A DNA stretch of 64,000 nucleotides from Trujillonella humicola. GTDB lineage: Bacteria > Actinomycetota > Actinomycetes > Mycobacteriales > Geodermatophilaceae. The translations under genes were made by a program, and so were the position numbers. The notes below the pieces were generated by a model, which searched no databases, was not told the DNA's origin, and worked only from the letters and a program-made list of their open reading frames with translations. Location of the stretch: positions 25,410-89,409 of the forward strand of contig NZ_JBJNRJ010000017.1 of NCBI RefSeq assembly GCF_046233715.1, given 5' to 3'. Position 1 is the first letter of the stretch, and each line of letters begins with the position of its first letter. This document shows, piece by piece, positions 34,464 through 41,564 of this stretch.

Positions 34464-37400
34464 ATGGCGGACGTGGAGATCTGCCTGCTGGGCCGATTCG
34501 AGGTCCGGGTCGGTGGCCGGGCCGTCCCTCCCGGCGCCTGGACCCGGCGGTCGGCGTCGGCGCTGGTCAAGCTGCTCGCGCTCGCGCCGGGGCGGTCCCT
34601 GCACCGCGAGCGCGTCCTCGACGCGCTGTGGCCCGACCTCCCGCCCGACGAGGCCCAGCCGCGGCTGCACACCGCCGCGCACTACGCCCGGCGCGCGCTC
34701 GCCGTCCCCTCCGCCGTGGTGCTGCGCGGCGAGGCCGTGACCCTGCTGCCGGAGCACGCGGTCGACGTCGACACCGAGCGGTTCACCGGGCTGGCCCGGT
34801 CGCCGTCGGGGCCCGACGCCGCGCTCGCCGCGTACGGAGGGGAGCTCCTCCCCGACGACGTCTTCGAGTCGTGGACGACGGACGACCGCGAGCGGCTCCG
34901 GGACCTGCACCTGGAGGTGCTGCGCGCCGCCGGCCGGTGGGACGACGTGCTCGCCCTGGACCCCGCCGACGAGCAGGCGCACCTCGCGCTCATGCGCGCC
35001 GCCGCCGAGCGCGGCGACCGGCACGGCGCACTCCGCCAGTTCGAGCGGCTGGAGCGGACCGTGCGCACCGAGCTCGGTGTGGCGCCCTCCGCCGAGGCCG
35101 TCGCGCTGCGCGACCGGCTGACCGGCTCCGGCCCCGAACCGCGACGCGCCGGTCAGCCGGTCCGGCTGGTCGGCCGGCGTCCGGTCCTCGAGCGGCTGGA
35201 CCGCGCGCTGCAGGAGGCGCGGGCCGGCCGCGGCGGCACCGTCCTGGTGCACGGCCCGAGCGGGGCGGGGACCTCCGCCGTCCTCCGCTGGATCCGTGCA
35301 CGGGCCGCCGACGGTGGCGCGCGGGTCGGGGCGGGCGCGACCTCCGCCGCCGACAGCGGATGGCCGTACGCACCCGTCCTGGAGGCCCTCACCGATCTCT
35401 GCCGGCGGCACCCGACGCTGCTGGACGGGCTCGAGGACGTCTACCGCCAGGAGATCGAGCGGGCCCTCCGGGGCGGGGACCTGCCGTGGACCGGGGAGGG
35501 CGCGCACCAGCGGCTGTTCGTGTCGGTGGCCGAGCTGGTGCGCCTGGCCGCGGCCGGCACCGGCGCGGTGCTCACCGTCGACGACGTGCACGAGGCCGAC
35601 GAGGCGAGCCTGCGCCTGCTGCACTACCTCGCGCGGGTGGCCGCCACCGAGCGGGTGCTGCTCGTCATCGGCTCCCGCAGCGTGCCGGGCGACGGCCGGC
35701 TCCCACGCCTGCAGGCCGGCCTGCTGCGCCGCGGCGCGGCGGTGGACCTGCCGCTGCCTCCCCTCTCCCCCGCCGGCACGGCGGCGCTCCTGGCCCAGCA
35801 GCTCGGGACCCCTCCGAGCGACCGGCAGGCCGCCGAGGTGCACGCCTGGTCGGGCGGCATCCCCGCCCGGATCCTTGCCCTGCTGCCGGGCATCGGCACC
35901 GGCGACACCTGGCGGCTCCCCGTCGGCCCACTGCTGTCGGTCTGTCCTCCCGGGACCGAGGACGTCCTCCGCCGCGTCGCCGTCGCCGGCACCCCGGTGC
36001 ACACCGACGTCTTCGTCGCGCTGGCCGGCACCGGCGAGGACGAGGCGTTCGCCGTTCTCGACGCCGTCCTGGCCGCGGGGCTGGTGGAGCCGGCCGACGT
36101 GGGCTACCGCTTCCGGGTGGCCTCCCTCCCCGAGCGGCTGCTGGCCGACCTGTCCCCGCACCGGGTGCAGCAGGTGCACCGCGAGGTGGCCGCGGCGCTC
36201 GAGGCGGTGGGCGCCGCGCCGGCACGCATCGGCACCCACCTCCTGGCCGCCGGGCAACCGGAGGCGGCCGTTCCGCACGTGCTGACCGCTGCCGAGCGCA
36301 CCGCCGCCCTCGGCGCCTACCGCGACGCCCTCGACCTCGTCGAGCAGGTCCGCGCGCACGCCACGCAGGAGGAGCGGGCCCGCATGCTGGCGCTGCGCGC
36401 CGACCTGCTGCTCGCCGTGGGCGATCCCGGGGCGGTCGCCGCGTACCGCGAGGCGGCGGCCGCGGCCGCGCCGACGGCGCAGCGGATCCTGCGCGCGCGG
36501 CTGGCCCACGCCGCGAGCATGGTCGGTGACCTCGACACCGCGAACGAGGCGTTGGACGGCCTGGACACCGACGGGGACGTCGCCGCGGACAGCGCCATCC
36601 TGCTCGCCCGCGGCAACGTCGCCTACTTCTCCGGCGACCTGGACGCCGCCCACGCGGCGGCCGACGAGGCACGCCGGCGGCTGGGCGGCGCCTCGGACTG
36701 GCGGCTGCTGGACCTGGTGGCGCTGCAGGGCCTCCTCGCGCACAACGGCGGGCAGTGGTTCCGCCGGCTCCGCCACGAGCTGCAGCGGACCCGCGAGACG
36801 CCGGCCATCGCCACCGCCGTCTTCGACGCCCACCTCTGCGTCGCCGAGTACCTGCTCTACGGGCCCACTCCCTACGCCGAGGTCATGACGCTCGGCCGCT
36901 CGCTCCGGGAGACCGCCGAGCGGGCGGGCGCGCTGCGCGCGGTGGCCTTCGCCTGGGCGCTGACCGGAGAGGCCGCGCTGCTCTCGGGCGACCTCGACAC
37001 GGCCGAGCACGACCTCGGCCAGGCGGTCGACCTGCACGGCGAGATCGGCGCGTCGGCGGGCGAGGCGCACGCGCTGCAGCGCCTGGCCGAGCTGCGCATC
37101 CTCCGGGGCGACCGGGCGGAGGCGCGCAGGTTGCTGAAGCGGGCGCTCCCGCTGGCCCGCTGGTCCCCCATCGCCATGCACCTCATGCAGCGCCTCCACG
37201 GCACCACCATCACGGCCGCCGACAGCCCGGAGCAGGCGCACGCCGCCGCGCAGCGCGCCGAGGCGACCTCCGGCCCGGAGGACCACTGCGTGTTCTGCGA
37301 CGTCATGGTGGCGGTGCCCTCGGTGATCGCCTGCGCCGCCGTGGGCGACCTCGACGGGGCCCGGCGGCACCTGCGGGCCGCGGAGAGCTCGGCGGCGCTC

Positions 37401-37580
37401 TGGGAGGGCACCGCCTGGCAGGGCGCGCTGCACGAGGCCCGGGCCCACGTCGCCCGGGCCGAGGGCGACGGCTCCGCCGCCGTCCGGCTGCTCGCCGAGG
37501 CGGCGGAGCTCTTCGACGGCGCGGGTCAACCGCTCGACGCCGCCCGGTGCCGCCGCGGCCTCGCCGTCCCCGCGACCTGA
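34464..37580 (+). CDS. Large SARP-ATPase-TPR regulator with a degenerate P-loop
   Basis: A 1038-residue AfsR-like protein. Residues 1-95 are a SARP winged helix almost matching that of the 29670 protein (LVKLLALAPGRSLHRERVLDALWPDLPPDE). A BTAD follows to about 225. The ATPase region has GPSGAGTSAVLRW where Walker A should read GxxGxGKS/T, so the lysine is replaced by threonine. Walker B-like LTVDDVHEADEAS is present. The last 450 residues are TPR-like helices. No LuxR domain ends it. It may therefore bind nucleotide weakly or not at all. It precedes a PIG-L/AzlCD operon with a matching SARP box. Confidence 0.88.
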   Translation: MADVEICLLGRFEVRVGGRAVPPGAWTRRSASALVKLLALAPGRSLHRERVLDALWPDLPPDEAQPRLHTAAHYARRALAVPSAVVLRGEAVTLLPEHAVDVDTERFTGLARSPSGPDAALAAYGGELLPDDVFESWTTDDRERLRDLHLEVLRAAGRWDDVLALDPADEQAHLALMRAAAERGDRHGALRQFERLERTVRTELGVAPSAEAVALRDRLTGSGPEPRRAGQPVRLVGRRPVLERLDRALQEARAGRGGTVLVHGPSGAGTSAVLRWIRARAADGGARVGAGATSAADSGWPYAPVLEALTDLCRRHPTLLDGLEDVYRQEIERALRGGDLPWTGEGAHQRLFVSVAELVRLAAAGTGAVLTVDDVHEADEASLRLLHYLARVAATERVLLVIGSRSVPGDGRLPRLQAGLLRRGAAVDLPLPPLSPAGTAALLAQQLGTPPSDRQAAEVHAWSGGIPARILALLPGIGTGDTWRLPVGPLLSVCPPGTEDVLRRVAVAGTPVHTDVFVALAGTGEDEAFAVLDAVLAAGLVEPADVGYRFRVASLPERLLADLSPHRVQQVHREVAAALEAVGAAPARIGTHLLAAGQPEAAVPHVLTAAERTAALGAYRDALDLVEQVRAHATQEERARMLALRADLLLAVGDPGAVAAYREAAAAAAPTAQRILRARLAHAASMVGDLDTANEALDGLDTDGDVAADSAILLARGNVAYFSGDLDAAHAAADEARRRLGGASDWRLLDLVALQGLLAHNGGQWFRRLRHELQRTRETPAIATAVFDAHLCVAEYLLYGPTPYAEVMTLGRSLRETAERAGALRAVAFAWALTGEAALLSGDLDTAEHDLGQAVDLHGEIGASAGEAHALQRLAELRILRGDRAEARRLLKRALPLARWSPIAMHLMQRLHGTTITAADSPEQAHAAAQRAEATSGPEDHCVFCDVMVAVPSVIACAAVGDLDGARRHLRAAESSAALWEGTAWQGALHEARAHVARAEGDGSAAVRLLAEAAELFDGAGQPLDAARCRRGLAVPAT

Positions 37581-37645
37581 CCTTCCCGGTCCTTCCGCGC
37601 CGTCGGCTCCGGCGGAAGGTCCCGGTAAGGCCCGCTTCCTAGCGT
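37581..37645 (+). promoter_or_regulatory. Predicted SARP box and promoter in front of the PIG-L/AzlCD operon
   Basis: GGAAGGT (37614-37620) and GTAAGGC (37625-37631) are 11 bp apart, and TAGCGT (37640-37645) follows after eight bases. Spacing and much of the sequence equal the site at 31267-31298, including TTCCTAGC. CCTTCC copies at 37581 and 37591 make it partly palindromic, so it could also serve as a terminator for the regulator gene. Confidence 0.65.
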
Positions 37646-37682
37646 CGCCGCATTCCATCGAGGCGAACGCTGGGAGGCGACC

Positions 37683-38402
37683 ATGGACGGCGACCTGACC
37701 GTGGCCCGGTTGGGCACGGTGCTGGGGATCTGGGCCCACCCCGACGACGAGGCCTACCTGTCGGGCGCGCTCATGGCCGAGGCGCGGTACGGCGGCCAGC
37801 GGGTCGTGGTCGCCACCGCCACGGCAGGCGAGCTCGGCGGCGCCGGCCCGATCGCGCAGGTGCGGCGCCGGGAGCTCGCGCGGAGCCTGGCGGCGGTCGG
37901 CGTGACGGAGCACTCGTGGCTGGGGTTCGGCGACGGCGGGTGCGCCGACGTGGACCCGGGGCTCGGGGCGCGGCTGGTCCGCACGCTGCTCGAGCAGGTC
38001 CGCCCCGACACCGTGGTCACCTTCGGCCCCGACGGGCTGACCGGTCACACCGACCACATGGCGGTCGCGGGCTGGGTCGAGCGGGCCTGGCGGGCCGACG
38101 GGTGCCGCAGCCTCCTGCTGCAGACCACGCTGACCGAGGGCTTCCACCGCCGCTGGGGCCGGCTGTGCGAGCGGAACGGCGTCTGGATGCCCGGCGGGGT
38201 GCCGCCCGCCGTGCCGGAGTCCGCCGTCGACCTGCGCGTGCGCGCCTCCGGCCGGACCGCGCACCGCAAGGCCGCGGCGCTGCGGGCGCACGCCTCGCAG
38301 ACCGACGGCCTCCGGCGCGCGGTGGGCGAGGAGACGTACGCCGAGTGGTGGGCCGAGGAGACCTTCGTCCGAGTGCCCGTCGCGGCCGAGGAGGCGGCGT
38401 GA
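37683..38402 (+). CDS. PIG-L family zinc deacetylase
   Basis: A 239-residue LmbE/PIG-L protein. The zinc site is visible as WAHPDDEAYLSG near the N-terminus and GHTDHMAVAGW in the middle. Members deacetylate N-acetylglucosaminyl compounds such as mycothiol precursors; this one's substrate is open. The ATG follows GGGAGG. The stop overlaps the start of the AzlC gene (GTGA), so the deacetylase and the AzlCD exporter are translated together, behind a predicted SARP box. Confidence 0.92.
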   Translation: MDGDLTVARLGTVLGIWAHPDDEAYLSGALMAEARYGGQRVVVATATAGELGGAGPIAQVRRRELARSLAAVGVTEHSWLGFGDGGCADVDPGLGARLVRTLLEQVRPDTVVTFGPDGLTGHTDHMAVAGWVERAWRADGCRSLLLQTTLTEGFHRRWGRLCERNGVWMPGGVPPAVPESAVDLRVRASGRTAHRKAAALRAHASQTDGLRRAVGEETYAEWWAEETFVRVPVAAEEAA

Positions 38403-39118
38403 CCGCCGCGCCGGCCGCGCCGGCGTGGCCGTGGCCGGCGGCCCTCCGGTCGGCGCTGGCCGACCTCGGGCCCTCGCTGGTCGCGGTCGCTCCGCTCGGG
38501 CTGGTGGTGGGCGGAGCCGTCGGGCAGACCGGGATCGGTGCGCCGCTCGGCCTCGGCGGCGGCGCGGCGATCTTCGCCGGGACGGCGCAGCTGAGCACGC
38601 TGACGCTGCTCCACGCCGGGGCCGGCGTCCTCGCCGTCGTCGGGTCGGTCCTGGTCGTCAACGCCCGGCTGCTGCTGTACGCCGCGGCGCTCGAGCCGCA
38701 CTTCCGTGCCCAGCCGCGGTGGTTCCGGCTGCTGGGACCGCACCTGCTGGTGGACCAGACGTTCGCGCTGGCCACCGCTCGCGGCGACCTGGCCGACCCC
38801 GCCCGGTTCCGGCGGTACTGGCTGGCCACGGGGTCGTTGCTGGGCGCGGCCAGGCTGGGCCTGATCGGGGTGGGCATCGCGGTCGGGCCGGCGCTGGCGA
38901 CCGCCGGCGCGGCGCTGGCCTTCGCGCCGGCGGCGCTGTTCCTGACGATGCTGGTGCCCCGGCTGACCGCCCCGCCGGCGGTCGTCGGCGCGGGGACGGC
39001 GGGGGTGGTGACGGCGGTGCTGGCGCACAGCGGGGCACTGCCGGCGGGCCTGCCGGTCCTGGCGGGTGCGGTGGCGGGCGTCCTCGCGGCCGCTTCGGCG
39101 GAGCGGCGGCCCTCGTGA
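38399..39118 (+). CDS. azlC: AzlC-family branched-chain amino acid exporter, large subunit
   Basis: A 239-residue membrane protein with about six hydrophobic helices. The AzlC pattern shows in PLGLVVGGAVGQTGIG, FAGTAQLSTLTLL and LLVDQTFALA. AzlC works with AzlD to export amino acids such as branched-chain ones or, in some bacteria, azaleucine. The GTG at 38399 overlaps the PIG-L stop, and its own stop overlaps the AzlD start. Cargo is unknown; the link to a deacetylase suggests a modified amino compound, by inference. Confidence 0.9.
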   Translation: MTAAPAAPAWPWPAALRSALADLGPSLVAVAPLGLVVGGAVGQTGIGAPLGLGGGAAIFAGTAQLSTLTLLHAGAGVLAVVGSVLVVNARLLLYAAALEPHFRAQPRWFRLLGPHLLVDQTFALATARGDLADPARFRRYWLATGSLLGAARLGLIGVGIAVGPALATAGAALAFAPAALFLTMLVPRLTAPPAVVGAGTAGVVTAVLAHSGALPAGLPVLAGAVAGVLAAASAERRPS

Positions 39119-39414
39119 CCGCCCTGCTGGCCTGCACCGGGGCGGCCCTGGCGACGTGGCTGCTGCGGATCCTGCTGATCGCGCTGGTCCCGGCGACGCG
39201 GCTGCCGGGCCCGGTGCAGCGGGCCCTGCCGCACGTGGGCCCCGCGGTGCTGGCGGCCCTGGTGGCCGCCGCGCTCGTCGGGGCCCCGGCCGGCGCGGGC
39301 ACGGACTTCGTGCTGGCCGCGGCGCTCACCGCGGGAGTGGCCCGGCGGACCGGCAGCGTCGCGCTGGCCACCACCGCCGGGCTGGGTTCGGTCGCGCTGC
39401 TGGGAGTGCTGTGA
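39115..39414 (+). CDS. azlD: AzlD-family transporter small subunit
   Basis: A 99-residue membrane protein with three to four short helices (LATWLLRILLIALVPATRLPG, GPAVLAALVAAALVG, ALATTAGLGSVALLGVL). Size, position directly after AzlC and the GTGA overlap (GTG 39115 with TGA 39116-39118) identify it. It is the last gene of the PIG-L/AzlC/AzlD operon. It is convergent with the DUF2855 gene 34 bases on. Confidence 0.88.
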   Translation: MTALLACTGAALATWLLRILLIALVPATRLPGPVQRALPHVGPAVLAALVAAALVGAPAGAGTDFVLAAALTAGVARRTGSVALATTAGLGSVALLGVL

Positions 39415-39448
39415 GCTCGGCCGGGTGCCGACGTCCCCGCGCGACGGC

Positions 39449-40531
39449 CTACAGCGAGAACACCAGGCCCTCGCGCGGGTCGACGTCGCCCTTGAGCAGC
39501 GCGCCGTAGGCGCACTCCAGGGCGTCGGCGCCGGTCTCGGAGCGGAAGCTGACCAGCCCGGGCAGGCGGGTGGTGGCGAACGCCGCCCACGCCGCGCCGA
39601 GCAGCCGGGCGAAGGGCAGCTGCCCGAGCTCCGCGGCGCGCTCGTCGGCGACCGCGGGGGCGAAGAACCACACCGGCCGCGGGCCGCGCAACCCGTCGGT
39701 CGCCAGGTCCACCTGCTCCCAGTGGGTCGCGCCGACCATGACCGAGGCGCGGAGGACGTCGGTGGTGGCACGGTGCACGGCCGCCCGGATCGCGGCGTCG
39801 CCGGCCATGTCGACCAGGACGAGACCGCCGGGGCCGGTGGGCAGCGAGCGGATGTCGTCGTAGCCCAGGACCCGGTCGTAGAGCCCCGTCGCGGTGGTGG
39901 AGGCGACCCGGCCGGCCGAGGTCAGGCCGATGAGCACCGGCGGGTCCGCGTGCTCGCCGACCGCGGCAGCCGTGCACATCGCGGTCCGGCTCGACGCCGA
40001 GGCGAGCACCACGGCGCCGGCGCCGTGCCAGCCGGAGCGGGCCAGCTGGTCGGCGATCAGCCAGCCGGTCAGGAACAGCGGGCGCACGACCGCCGCGGCG
40101 TCGTCGAGCTCGGGTGGGAAGCCGGTCCGCGGCAGCGCCCGCAGGTAGCGGTTGTACGTCGGGGGCAGGGACGCGCGGGCGGCCGACGAGTCGGCGAACC
40201 CGGGCCCGGCCGGCGTCACCTGCAGGGTGACCCGGGTCGACATCGGCCAGTAGCCGTAGAACCGCTCGCCCGGCGCGATGCCGTCCACCCCCGAGGCGGA
40301 GACCCGGCCGAAGCCCCACGCGGGGATCCGGCCCCAGCCCTCCGGGGCGGGGAAGAAGTCCCAGTACCGCAGCTGCTCGCCGAGCACGGCGTAGGTCAGG
40401 TTGTTCGCGGTGAGGCCGAAGCGCTCGACGGTGAACTGCACCGTGCCCTCGGCCACGGCGGTCGCCGCCGGCTCGCCGTCGGCCACGCGCGTGGTCCGGG
40501 GGTCGTCCCGCCGGACGAGGAAGTCGGTCAT
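39449..40531 (-). CDS. DUF2855 family protein
   Basis: A 360-residue protein. The layout resembles medium-chain dehydrogenases without their zinc motifs: an N-terminal barrel (TVERFGLTANNLTYAVLG), EGWGRIPAWGFGRV, a Rossmann-like centre (GAGAVVLASASSRTAMCTA) and a C-terminal VWFFAPAVADERAAELG. These are DUF2855 hallmarks as I remember them. The biochemical role is unknown. The ATG at 40531 has AGGAG upstream. It lies downstream of the methyltransferase on the same strand, separated by a hairpin. Confidence 0.85.
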   Translation of the reverse strand: MTDFLVRRDDPRTTRVADGEPAATAVAEGTVQFTVERFGLTANNLTYAVLGEQLRYWDFFPAPEGWGRIPAWGFGRVSASGVDGIAPGERFYGYWPMSTRVTLQVTPAGPGFADSSAARASLPPTYNRYLRALPRTGFPPELDDAAAVVRPLFLTGWLIADQLARSGWHGAGAVVLASASSRTAMCTAAAVGEHADPPVLIGLTSAGRVASTTATGLYDRVLGYDDIRSLPTGPGGLVLVDMAGDAAIRAAVHRATTDVLRASVMVGATHWEQVDLATDGLRGPRPVWFFAPAVADERAAELGQLPFARLLGAAWAAFATTRLPGLVSFRSETGADALECAYGALLKGDVDPREGLVFSL

Positions 40532-40552
40532 CCGGTGCTCCTGCGGTCGGGT

Positions 40553-40591
40553 GGCCCCGGCCGCCCCGCGGGGAACGGGGCGGCCGCGGCC
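40553..40591. terminator. GC hairpin, 16-bp arms with one mismatch
   Basis: Arms 40553-40568 and 40576-40591 pair with a single mismatch around a 7-nt loop, between the methyltransferase stop and the DUF2855 start on the minus strand. Confidence 0.65.
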
Positions 40592-40611
40592 GGGCGGGTG
40601 CCGCCGCGGGA

Positions 40612-41463
40612 TCAGGCGCGGCGGGCGGTGACGAGCAGGTACTCCCAGTCCATGACGACCGACCCGGTGCCGGAGTCGTACCGGGCGACCAGCGCGGTCA
40701 GGTCCCGGTCGAGCGCGGCCGTGCGCCCGGGGTCGCCGGCGATCCCGCGGTAGGCCGCGATCGTCGGCCCGTAGACCGTCTTCCAGTAGCCCACCCAGGC
40801 CTCGGGTGACGCCTGGCCGCCGACGGTGACGGTCCGCCGGCGGGCGACGACGTCGGTGACCCGGTCGCCGAGCAGCCCGCGCACGTGCTCCTCCTCGCCC
40901 CACAGCGGCGGCGGTGAGGCGCCGGGCGGCGGCGGGGGCGCGTAGGGCTTCATCGTGCGGAACAGCTCGCCGACGAACCCCTGCGGCGTCCAGCTGATCA
41001 GGCCGATCCGGCCGCCGGGACGGCACACGCGGACCAGCTCGTCGGCCGTCTGCTGGTGGTGCGGGGCGAACATGACCCCGACGCAGGAGACGACGACGTC
41101 GAAGGAGCCGTCGGCGTAGGGCAGCGCCTCGGCGTCGGCCTCCTCCCAGCGCAGCTGCGCGCCCTGCCGCTCGGCGGAGCGACGCCCGGCCTCGAGCAGC
41201 TCGGGGGTGAGGTCGGACGCGGTGACGTCGGCGCCGGTGAGCGCCGCGGGGACGGCGACGTTGCCGCTGCCGGCCGCCACGTCCAGCACCCGGTCGCCGG
41301 GGCCGATGCCCACGGCGGCGACCAGGACGGGCCCCAGCTCGGGGATCACGTCGGCGGCGACGGCCGGGTAGTCCCCGAGCGCCCACATCGCCCGGTGCCT
41401 GTCCTTCAGCGCGCGGTCGGCGGCGGCCGCGTCGACGGTCCCGGTGCCGATGGTGTCGGTCAT
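40612..41463 (-). CDS. Class I SAM-dependent methyltransferase
   Basis: A 283-residue methyltransferase of the UbiE/Methyltransf_11 kind. Motif I is VLDVAAGSGNVAVPAA, the post-I acidic residue is in ASDLTPELL, and SFDVVVSCVGVMFAPHHQ plus RVCRPGGRIGLISW give the later motifs. The substrate is unknown. The ATG at 41463 follows GAGGAGCAC. A direct repeat of TGCAR/TGCAA spaced 11 bp lies about 75 bases upstream. It is 102 bases downstream of the BTAD-ATPase regulator on the same strand. Confidence 0.92.
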   Translation of the reverse strand: MTDTIGTGTVDAAAADRALKDRHRAMWALGDYPAVAADVIPELGPVLVAAVGIGPGDRVLDVAAGSGNVAVPAALTGADVTASDLTPELLEAGRRSAERQGAQLRWEEADAEALPYADGSFDVVVSCVGVMFAPHHQQTADELVRVCRPGGRIGLISWTPQGFVGELFRTMKPYAPPPPPGASPPPLWGEEEHVRGLLGDRVTDVVARRRTVTVGGQASPEAWVGYWKTVYGPTIAAYRGIAGDPGRTAALDRDLTALVARYDSGTGSVVMDWEYLLVTARRA

Positions 41464-41534
41464 GTCGTGCTCCTCGTCGTCGGTGCGGGGGTGGCGGGGG
41501 ATCCACCCGGTGCGACGACGGTGGACGGGGGGTG

Positions 41535-41550
41535 TTGCAGGACGGCTGCA
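41535..41550 (-). promoter_or_regulatory. Direct repeat TGCAG-N6-TGCAA in front of the methyltransferase (candidate BTAD site)
   Basis: On the minus strand TGCAG (41550-41546) and TGCAA (41539-41535) are 11 bp apart, pointing at the methyltransferase. A matching pair lies at 44415-44430. No convincing -10 stands eight bases downstream, so support is weaker than for the GGAAGG boxes. Confidence 0.35.
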
Positions 41551-41564
41551 CCACCGCTGGAGGC

